Program-made: the position numbers and the translations under genes
Notes under the pieces: generated by a model
What the model was told of the DNA's origin: nothing
Seen by the model: only the letters and a program-made list of their open reading frames with translations
The model's database searches: none
NCBI GenBank assembly: GCA_018806985.1
Contig: JADANN010000447.1
Coordinates: forward strand, 682,001 to 746,000
DNA from: Angiostrongylus vasorum
Lineage: Eukaryota > Nematoda > Chromadorea > Rhabditida > Metastrongylidae
DNA length: 64,000 bases
Direction: 5' to 3'
In this document: in pieces, positions 25,301-36,400 of the stretch
Position numbering within the stretch: position 1 is the first letter of the stretch
How the letters are laid out: each line of letters begins with the position of its first letter

Positions 25301-25760
25301 AGCATATTGAGTAAATCTCCAACGTCAGAATGCCTCATCATCAATGAGGGTGTCAAAACTATTTGCTGAGAGCTAATTTCTTCAGCATTGTTGAAGACAT
25401 CATGACCGACAGAATAAAAAAAAGGTAGAACTCTTGGAATGGAAATTCATCTTAATTCGTTATCAACACATTTTGCAGGAACTTCGATGTCAAAAAACAA
25501 TACAGAATTAGACAAATTTTCGGAAAGTTTGTTTCAGAATTAACTCTTATTTTACACTCATACACAGGCACTACATCAACCGTGAAAATTGCTGTAAGAC
25601 ATGGACGAATTTCTCTGAACACCGGATAACAGGACAGAACTATCCTTTTCAAAAACCTTGCGTTCCATTGTGTACTCGTGCCAAATTTCGTAACATTCGA
25701 ATCAATTTTGGACAACATGTATTTAAATTCGTCGTTAAAACGTCAAGCATTTTGCTCAAG

Positions 25761-26362
25761 CTAGTTAATACTTAGTTCTTGCATCTTCACAGCACTCAAC
25801 AACTTGTCACACCTCTCACGGATCAAGCTGCTCAACTCTGCAGTCGATGAACTCCAAACATGTTCATCTGGTTTGTTTCGTCGAACCTAATCCCATGAAA
25901 CAGATTGCCAGTAAGACTAGCAAACTGGCAAATAAAGCACCTGAATAGCAGTGACTGCGTGTTTTCGAGCACAAATTTGCACAGTAGAAACCGAATGTTG
26001 TTTATGAGTAGGACGGTTTTCTTCTACTCCTACTTACTGAGATCCAAAAACAATTCATCGACAAACAGAGTCCGTGCTGAGACGTCTTGGTAGTAATGCA
26101 GCGTAGTGAAATTCTCCTCGTTCACAAATGATCGAGCACGCTTGAATCATGGCGTCGTTCAAAATGCATCGTTGCGGAGCGGTAACTGAAGTTGAACATT
26201 ACTAACAGCATTTAATGTCTAGACGCCAACAGAAGCTTTGTAGCAGTTCTTTAATTTCAGAATGACGATATTGGTAGTTCCCTTAATCCAGTCTCCTCCA
26301 TGTTTACCTATTTTGTTTTCGCTGGACTTTCTTGCTTTATCAGAGTAACAATGGTTAAATTT
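25761..26362 (-). CDS. Unidentified gene, last three exons
   Basis: Three minus-strand exons join with matching phases: 26,362-26,308, then 26,185-26,038, then 25,837-25,761 ending at a TAG. Borders are TTTAAAG|AAA, ATAG|GTAAAC, CTTCAG|TTA, CTCA|GTAAGT and CTGCAG|AGT. The product includes LNDAMIQACSIICERGEF, then SARTLFVDELFLDL, and ends LLSAVKMQELSIN. It looks helical and conserved, but I do not recognise the family. One extra base near 26,095 (between GEFHY and HYYQD) breaks the frame of the middle exon, so either the assembly has an indel or the gene is damaged. It lies downstream of the kinesin gene on the same strand, within about 0.7 kb of its last exon that I can place. Upstream exons were not found. 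Confidence 0.5.
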
Positions 26363-27026
26363 CTTTAAAGTGAAACGCAACAGCAGTCTACTTTACATAT
26401 GCAATGGTTGCAATTCTAATCGCCGTTATCATCTGTGATTGCATTATGAACGAAACCGTAAACCTTGTTGCATTGGCCACAAACCCATGCATTGTCAGAC
26501 AGAGTCTAAGCGCATACTAGACGAGAGGTCACATCAGGACGAACCATTATGAATACGCATGTATTTCATAGGTACCTATGTACTTGATATAATAAAACCC
26601 TTTCACAGTCGATCTTTCATAGATTTTGACACTATGTACGAAATTAAGAGCGCTTACTACGAAATGGAACGTAATGCTTTAAATTTAGGATGTAGGAATA
26701 CATTAACTTGAACAAATAGGTGTAACACTTGGAACAGTTCAAGTTTTTTCTCTTCTGATTCAGTGATGAACATGGATAGCGCCACTAACATCAAACGATC
26801 GGTTTATGAAAAATACATCCAAAATTCAAAAAATAATGCAAGAAATTAAAGCGACTTCTTAGACATGGATTTTCTCCTGAACTAATCCAAAACCTGTTTA
26901 AATAGTAACCACATAGAGCAGCGGCAGTACTCGAACTGAACAGTTCTAAGTGATATTATAAAACAGATTCAAACTGGAACTTATGTTACGTGAGAATAGC
27001 AAATCCACATGGTCACACAAGTTTAC

Positions 27027-27472
27027 CGCAACACAGCCATAGCATAGTTTGCTGCTCTTGCTTCCTTGCGGATCCGATCTTTGTTAAGCTCATCTGTAAG
27101 AACCATTTCCCTTTTTAAGCACACATGTCTTAAGACAATTTTTATTTATTTCTAACAGTTACAATCTAGAAAAGCACCTACCATACCTGCATAATACTAT
27201 TCAAGGAATAGGATTTCCAATTGGTTGCAAACAGTTAGGGAAAAAAAAGATATCCGTATAATTTCAGACATAACAAACGCCAATATAGTCCTAGTAATAG
27301 ACCAGACTACATCGAACCTGCTGAGCGAATTCTAAACTACGTTTCGTCTCCGCTACTTGCGCCAGAGCCGGATTCAACGCAACAATAACCATCGTTTTTT
27401 GAGTTTCCCAGCACCCAAGCTATCCCGAAGAAGCGTTGTAAGTTTCGAGTTCCGGTAGGGTATATGCTGACT
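27027..27472 (-). CDS. Kinesin exons: end of motor domain and C-terminal helix
   Basis: Exon 27,472-27,311 starts SQHIPYRNSKLTTLLRDSLG, the kinesin signature around helix alpha-5 and loop 12, and continues TMVIVALNPALAQVAETK to SLEFAQQV, which closes the motor core. One A is missing from an A-run (about 27,412) between GAGK and TQKTM. The donor could be after CAGCAG (27,318) or after CGAT (27,311); only the second fits the phase of exon 27,093-27,027, which encodes ELNKDRIRKEARAANYAMAV. Where the protein stops beyond 27,027 is not clear. Confidence 0.8.
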
Positions 27473-30400
27473 CTGAAACAATAATACGATGTATTTTACT
27501 CAGCTATTTTAACAAAGAGTGACCAAGATGCGTTGATTTCAACTCAGAGTCGATGGAAATCTCTGGCAAATTTCCCTCGCCATGCCTCAATGTAAAATAC
27601 GAGCCACGGAAATCTACCAATTTCTGCCAAAGAAATGCAGCTCTTTATACTCAACTGTGTAAAATTGTTTAAAATGATATGACTTCTTTCCCTATTCTAC
27701 CTTGCAAAGCTACTGATGTGAAGCTTTAAGGAAATTTTGGAGCCCAAAAAGTACCTTCCTCGTTCTTCTCGCTCAGGTTAGTACTTTCATTCATGACCAC
27801 GGATCTCCCACATAGATGGATCTTATGCCGGTTGGTCGCGAAGAAACGTGGAGCCTCCCAGGTGGCGGATAGGGGCTTATCGCGGACTAGAAGCGAACTT
27901 TGCTTCCCTGAGACGAAGGCGCATCCGAAGGACTGTCGGTTTCTACTGCGCCGATTTGGCACATAGTTCCTGGGTTTGCAAGGACGTGCTTCAGCACGCC
28001 CTGTGCGGGTGTCTTCTCGTCTATGTGGATTGTATTCTACGAACCAATTCGGCCAAAAATCCTACAAATGGCAGGGAAGTAGAACATGGTAAGTGATTAG
28101 GAATCGCCTCCAACAAATCAGCTCCATGTCCACCGTGGGAGAGATTGGCAAGATACACGTGAGTATACCCTCACGTTCAAAGCTCAGCCATCTATACGGA
28201 GGTACGGAACGATAAACCCAGTAAAATAAAGGGGTCTCATTCCTCTGACCCCGAAAGAGGCTCTGACACGTCAGCGTTGTGTTGGACGAGCACGAACAGG
28301 ATGCTAAAATCTCGAGCTGATGCAGGCTGCTTAAGTAACGAAGGACTTAGGTGACTATTTGTACCTGAAACAGACGCACATTTGCATCGGAGTTCTCGAC
28401 AGAGCACTTGGTTATGCAGACAAGAACGACAACGTACGATGTCATCGCACCGGCTGAGACGAGAAGACGCCACAAATTCAACACTGTATGTGACACCGGA
28501 GAAGAACTGTTCCTTGAAACATGCAAAAGTAGAGGAGTCGGTGGTGTCGACGTTGATCAATCCCTGAGTGATGCCCCCCATGCAATCGACATTATTAAGC
28601 ATCGCTGGACGTGATTGAATGCATATCTGGCCTCTAAAATGACTCGCGGCGGCCTACCGATGTATCGAGCCAGTGCTGCGATCCTCCCATGAAAGTCTCG
28701 TACCAATTTGCCGACCCTGGAGGGATGGAGGGCTTGGTGGCTCTGGGGCGCTGGGATCGATCCTATGTGTAATGCAGGGCTCCTCCGATCACTGCCCTAC
28801 ACGTGCCCATCACAAAAACGATGTTCATAAGGAGTGAATTAATTACTTATGCTCCGTTCACGCTCAGAGTACAAATACCTCCGAATACTTCAGCTACGTC
28901 TACCTAGGTCAGGAAAATCCACATGATGAAAGACTTCGTTCCAGAGATGAGAACTAGGAAGCAACCGGCCTGGGGAGCTTTCAAGACCATGGAAGATGTA
29001 GTGAAGAGAACAAGCGAAAACCCGATTCCGTGCCCATCTTTTTCGGCTATACGATTCTTCCTGTCTCAGCGCATTCATCACAAACGTGGTCGTTACGTTA
29101 GTAGGATGAAAGATCAATCAGCGTTTTTTGGGGGGCGCAGTCAAAAGGACGATGCTATGAGTATCTGGTATCACCCAAGTGAGGGAAGGGAATCCCAAGC
29201 TCCGAACTGCGTCAACGAACAAAAACCAAAAACACCTTTCTATAATTAAAGCCGCCGAGCGGACGCAGTAAATTTTGAAAAACTTAAATTTCTTTTCGAC
29301 CAGAAAAACTGAAAATGAGCAAATATAAAAAGTGAAACAACATTCTAGAAAACACAAAGAATGCCCTAGAAACAAGAATTCTAGAAAAAAGAGATCTAAT
29401 ATCACCCTCACACAAACTACGTAAAGCATGCATGGATTAATAAACGGGATTGCTCATAAGGAATAATTGAAGTGCAATAAGCAAAGGATATCACCTTATT
29501 CAACTGACTTCGAATACAGTTTTGCAGATTCGAGAGTGCAGAATTTATGAATGTCATTTCCTTAAAGCGATCACCCTCGGCACCAGACTCTTTGACACGT
29601 TCTGAGCCAGCAAGGTCGACAGGGTGAAGGTATACACGGCGGGTTGCACCTTAAATGTACAGTAGGAATAGGTAACCACGAATCATTAATGCTATGCTTT
29701 TATACAATCTCCTATCGGCTTGTTACATCGTCCTAAAGAGGCTTACTATGCACACTTCTACGTTTATATTCAGCCTAAATATCGTGCCCGAATCAACTAG
29801 TGCTATTGATCTAACAAACAGATAAAAAGCTTCCCACAGACACAAATTGATTGTGGTGAAGACCTGAAAACATTATAGCTAGGCTATGTCCTGATTCAAG
29901 AAATGCTTAAATTGCCTGACCAGAAATAAACCGCCTTCAGTATCATCCCACACCGGGTGCGTCCGTCTACGGCGTCAGTTGATTAAATTTCGGATTGCGC
30001 TGGACGTCACTGGAGCCGGATCGAAACAACCACATGCCGTGGTAACGGTTTTTTGCGTGCATCTATACTACCAGAACAGTCCCTCATACGCCGATCGTCG
30101 CTCTCTTTTTTAAGGCTGCAGGCTGCATTAAATCCAATTTCGTCGCCATATAGGAGAGAAAAGGTAGAAAAAAAGCGACATACGTCTATTGGATGACGGG
30201 AGGCTTAGCATGTATAGAGAAAAATTCAGTCACGAAAATGTCGGTGGCGCAATTTTTGTCATGCACCCATCTGTTACCTACCAAGCTGTCTCATATGAGA
30301 GGCTTGAAATTTCCTCTGGAGAAAAAACAACCCCATATTCTGCCTTCTGAACTTCGAGTTAGAACAGAAAGCATGAAGAGAAGCTTTTTTTCCGGATAGC

Positions 30401-33400
30401 ATCATCTCCAACGTCCTTTCAGCTGTAAGCCATTAACTACATGTACTTCTCTGCAACCGATATGACACCTCATCTTGTCGTCAGAAGATTCCCAGAGCAT
30501 TCGAAAAGATCACCCAGGTCACCCTCCTCCAGAACGGTGACCGAAGGGATCTTCGCAACTATTGATAGATGTGTTTCTTGATTACGCACTACAACGTCTT
30601 CACAAAGTCCACCATATTGCGCATATCAAGGGCTTTAACTCAAGCACATCCACTGAATCTGCTATATGGACGACATCCCACACTGTTTCTTAGATCAAAG
30701 AAGTTTGTTGAGAATACCAACTGCTCCTTGCCTTAAGATTTCGTAAAAATGAAAAAAGGTTTGATACCATCGAAAAGAACCCAATGCTGTCAGCGTTCGT
30801 AGATTAAAGAGTGGATGAGTTCTATATAAAAACATAAGCTGACTACAATGGTAATTTCAGTACAAAAAATGCAACTCTTCCAATGACCCTTACCATTTGC
30901 ATAGGGAAAACGATAAACAATGAATTTAACAAAACAGAAAAGGATTGAATTACGCGTAAACATGAGGAACACACAGTGGACGAAAAAACCCACGGCAAGA
31001 AGGTGAACAACTCGAAATGAATAGTTCACTGATTACAGAGACAACCTTGTACGTATACCTTTGGCATTCAGAGAACAAACAACACGAAGAAGACAGTATG
31101 GGATGTGTTTGTCGCTTTCCATAGTAGCCACTCACCCACTAATGAATCCAAACACCGCGCTCACCTTTTTGACTCAACAATCCTCCCAGCATTCAAATAC
31201 GCAGCCTATGTGGGCTGATAATTCGATTCAGTCACGCCGAAAATATTGTGCACCATCTACAGTGCGCGTGAACGATGTCTTTTGAAATGTTGCCCAGCAC
31301 ACAAAACGTTCTAACCATAGTGCGTAGCTCAGATCTTGAAACTTGTATAATCTTCGCGACCTAGAAGATTACTAATCCTCAGCGAAGCACAACTGTGCTA
31401 GTCATACGATAAGAATAGAAGACAGATAGACAGGTAGGTGGCTAGAACTGCACATTGGATCCCAAAAGACTTCTGGGAGAACCATCTACACGATCTACAC
31501 GTGTTTTTGGCTAAAACCAATCAGCTGCATTAAGCAACAAACGCTTTACAGACCAGAGCATATTACTCACACAATTCACCCTACTCGAAGATTACCAACA
31601 AAATAACCAACGATGGCGAGGCTAAGAAACGAATGAGGAGGCTTCTGGAGCTCGCAATACTCGCGATGACAGGTGTTCTACATATCCAAGTAAACACTTC
31701 CTACTATGATCCCCAGTAATGTAAAACAAGATCAACTAAACACGTGCAACAAATTGGAAGATATAGAATGAGAAAAAAACACTTACAGGGAAGTCTTGTT
31801 ATTTCCTTCTATAGATAGTTTCGAAAACTGCATGACTTCTACTCGACTGTTCATTGCACTTCGTAGCGGCCGTTGATCGGGTCCTGTCAGCGATCAATAG
31901 AATGTTTTCCACCTAAACCAAACTGCAGTGAAAACAAATACTGTTAAAGCTATCAACTATTTAGGTAGGAGCGTACACAGATTCCTAAACTCACATCGTC
32001 CTTGTCATTTATGTCATAGTATTTCAAACCGCTGACAGTCGTGATTCGTGCACCCATCTTTAAATTCAAGCTTATTTCTCTCAGCGAGCAAATCATACAC
32101 TTCCTCATTGTATACTTCCACAAAAGATGCCTTGAACTCGAACTGAAATCCAAAATTTTCCATCAATCATATCCAGAAGGAAAACTCAACAGAATGAAAT
32201 ATCTCACTGTCCAATCTAGGTCCGATAACTTGTCCTTCGACTGGACTTCAGATTCACCTCCACCTAGAAAAGTTAAAGATTATAGACAAGATTTACATGT
32301 CGAGTAACTGGTTTGGCTAAAAAATAGCGCAAAGCCACTGGTTGTCGTAATAGGACACTCCATACAAGGCTCACTGGATAAAATCTGTTCGGTACGAATC
32401 TGATGGACAAAGCATAGACCTTTAAATTCATAGAGTTAACGGAACTGCTTATGAATAAATACCTCCTCTCATCGTATGCGTCCTACCACTTCGTCTGTCC
32501 GTACGCTATAATAGAAACATTGTACCTGTGCAGACAAGACTGAAAAATGTTTATATTACAGAAGTTCCGTCCCTAGAACTAATAGATACGACTACACACC
32601 ATAATTAATTCTTGCACGTCGTTGAACACGCGTTCTTGACTCACATTTGGACCAAAAAACCCTTTGAAATTCGAAAACTTGAGATCCTTTTCCCTAAAAT
32701 GATCACAAATAATAAAATGAAGTAAGAGTGACAAAAGCAATAACAATAATCAGCAATATTAACAGTAACGATGACTAATAATAATAATGATAAATGACCA
32801 CTATGACGTTGACATGTCTGCAAAACTGCAGACCGCAGGTGTCAGCGATTGGAAGCAAACACACTATTACCCTTTTCGGGGCTAATGTGTTCATCTCCAC
32901 ACCATACGGGTCCTTTTATTCGCTTTTCTCTCAGGTAGCTTTTTATCTAACGGTATCATCAGCAACGTTGTAATAGAAATTGCATTACAACATTGTAATC
33001 ATAAATAATCTCCCAATAATCTGCCACCTCATCGTGGTTGGGAGTTGTTCCTGGGTGTCGGGCTGCGATGTACAGCGGGGAGATTCATCCCCAAGACTCA
33101 GAAGCAGTCCGGCGTTTCTAACAGGAAGCCCAGTTATGAGTAAACCAATACCAGGATCGACCATCGTCAAGGTATCAAACAAGTCGCACGTTGTTAAATC
33201 TCCCTCTGACCCTACAAAGGCGGCGATTGTCTGTGGTGGTGACGACCTGGAGCAGACTTTGGCTAGGCTGACCTCGGGACTCCAAGAAAACTCGCTAAAT
33301 CAGCAAAACCTCCGCTTACTGAACGCTGCCGCCTACGACACTGGGCGGTGAGACGACCAGTGAGAGGCGATCAAATTTCGGGTTGAACAGACACGTCACT

Positions 33401-36400
33401 GGAAACGCACTGATCGAGTGCGCCCACAACAAGCAATGGAGACTGCTTTTTGCTGCGTACCTATAACACCAGAACAGTCTCTTCGGAGGCTTACCCTTAC
33501 GCTCTTGTCAAGGCCTCGGATCGTATGAAATTCCATGTGGGCGCTCTACACTAGACGGAAAACAGGAAGACTGACATACGCCAATTAGATGACGTAACCT
33601 TTGCCATTCGTGGAGGAAAATCCCCGTTACGAAATGTCAGAGGCGTTGCGTTTGTCTCGGGTTCGGGAAACCACAATGCAATAACAACAATGTTGAAAAT
33701 TCGTCGTTTCCTGTCTCAGCAATCGCGAGGTTGTTAAACAGCATACGTTTACTTCCATACAATAACACACATTCGACACAATCGTAGCTAACGCTTCGGC
33801 AGAATCGCCTTCTTTAGAGCCTGGAAGGCTATAGCGATATGCAATTTACTATGTCAAACGCTTCAATAACACATACAGAAAGATGAGAATGTTGCGGCAT
33901 TGAGCTCCCAAGTTTATATGAATACCAAGTCGTTGTTAATATTAGTCTTTGTAGCTGCCACGCGGGAATTTTTTCCGTAACTGTTGTGAACAACCTCGAG
34001 TTTGGGTTATAACAGTTTATAGCAATAACAACGGTACAACAATAATATCTGATATGTGACGATATGTGGTTAGGTGGTATATAGGAGCGAGATTGAAATG
34101 AGAACAAGTGATACAACTGAAGGAAGCTAGGCTGACGCTAAAGTTGGAGCATTGAGGAACTGAGGGACTGGGTGAAGACCGGACGAACGCTGCGTTCATT
34201 TGAAGACGAATGGCCATGGGCTGTCTGTATTACTTCTGTAGTGGGTGGAGCTTTGCCAGAGGGAACTAAAGACAGCGCCTAGAGTGCGGTTCTAAAGGTT
34301 TTCTTCTACTAGCACAATCTGATAGAGCTACATGTGTGTGAAAAGGCGCAACTGCTCGTTCGGAAACCTCTTTGGGACGGTAGATGCTGGAGCTGGAGTT
34401 GATTGAAAGAAGTTACAGAATCCGTTTCCAGCCACCTGCGAGGCAACTGCATGAGATAGCGGCTAAGAGGCAATTTAGAGAAGATGCGAAGATAGATTTA
34501 AGATAGTTATATGTGAACAAGAAACAGACACTAATATAGAAAACAGGAACTACTTGATGAATAGTTCCTATACAGAATCTAAACGGCAGTCACATGGTCA
34601 ACAGCTTCTCGAAAAACCCACCGTTTTTTTCGTGCCTTCCACTGAGGAAGGGCCGCTGATCAGTGTAGCATACGGTATACCAAAGCATAGCTGGGACGGT
34701 TTTTGTTGTAAAAGTCTCTATCCACGCACAGGAGACTAAAACACCGATGCGCAAAATTCTTGAGGCTTTTGGATAAATGCAAAGAACCCTACAATGAATT
34801 GTAGGGAGGAATGCAGAGGCCACACGCGACCTGGCCCTTTATCTTCAAATCAGTTCTTGATGCGAGGTGGCGCAGAGATCAACCATATGCGACTATAATA
34901 ATCTGTTCTTCCCTAGTGGACGTCACGTAAAAAAACGGTGGGTTTTTTCTAGAAGCTGCCGCTGTACGTGTTATTGAAGCATTTGGCCTAGTAAACTGCG
35001 TATTAATTTAGCCTTCCAGGCTATGAAGAAGGCGATTCTGCCGAAACATCAGCTACGATTGTGTTGAATGTGTGTTACTGTATGGAAGCAAACGTATGCT
35101 GTTTAACAGCCTCGCGATTGCTGAGACAGAAAACGACGATTATTGAAAATAATAACAAATGCCAAATAATTACAGCAATAATTAGTAATAATCGCGATAT
35201 AACGACAACAAGTAATAGAAAATAACGATGTACGAAGTTTCATACGAGTAAAAAAGAAAGGTTATACCTGATCAAGTTTTATAGAAGATACACACGGGTA
35301 AGCGAGATGGTTAATAGGCATCTCCAGCTCGTTACCAAGAGGTGGTCGAACACGAACGGCCACCCGAATTTGACCCTAAAGGTAATTCTGTTATGTGTAG
35401 GAGGTAGCTAATAATTGAAGTAAAAACCTTTAAATCCATGACAGTATTATGCAATATTCTGATTTCTTCGTCCTTCTCACGAAGTTCATCACGCTTAGCT
35501 GTAAGCTCTGATACCAAATGACCGATGTTTTCCAGTCGTTCGCTGAGTTCGTTCTCAAGGCAAACTTTCTCAGTTTTTTGCTGAAATTTTTTTCATAACA
35601 AATCAAAAACTGTGGTAAATAAATTTTACTAGAAACTTGACGGCCATAACACGAGAACTTCGTCACGAAACTACAAGTCAAATAAGGTTTCATATCACCA
35701 CTAAACTAATAAAATCATTTTGCAGAACTGTCAGGGATACCCACAGCATCAAGCGACGCTTGTATAACCGCACATTTGCCCTTTTCTGCATCCAGTGCGG
35801 CCTGAATAGCGATCATTTGCCCATCTTTAAGCGCGATCGTTTGTTTGCAAAGTATCTAGTGAACTCTAAAAAAGAAAACGAGAACACATCAAATTGCTGG
35901 AATGAAACAGTGTCGGGAAGGATTAGGACTAGTGCTATTTTTACTTTCTTTGCTACTAATTTTACGAACCCGTCCCAACGGTTTACCGCCTCATCGTGGC
36001 TGGGAGTTGTTCCTGGGTGTCGGACTGCGATTTTCAGCGGGGGAATTCGTCCCCTCGGTAGTGTCTCTCAAGCTGAGAAGGAGTCGAGCGTTTCCATCAG
36101 GAACCCTAACTAAGAGTAAACCATTACCAGGATCCACCATCGTCTTGGTATCAAAGTCGCATGATAGCAAATCTCCTGATCCACAAAGTCCGCGACTGCC
36201 TGTGGTGGTGACGACCTGCGGCAGACTTTGGCCAGGCTGTCCTCGTGGTTCCAGGGAACCACAATGGCTTAATCAGCAAGTCTTCCAAAAACGGAAATTA
36301 TGATGAGAACCGCACAACTAGTGAGGACGGGACGTTCAAGTATCAAGTAAGTAAGTAGTTTTACGAACCTGCACGACTGCTAAATTTTGATCCTTCAATA

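Noticed and set aside
29860..29890. Additional kinesin exon reading RSSPQSICV after TTTTCAG at about 29,880
   Set aside because: It resembles SSRSHSI only loosely, while the true SSRSHAVF exon is at 31,912-31,787, so this is chance.
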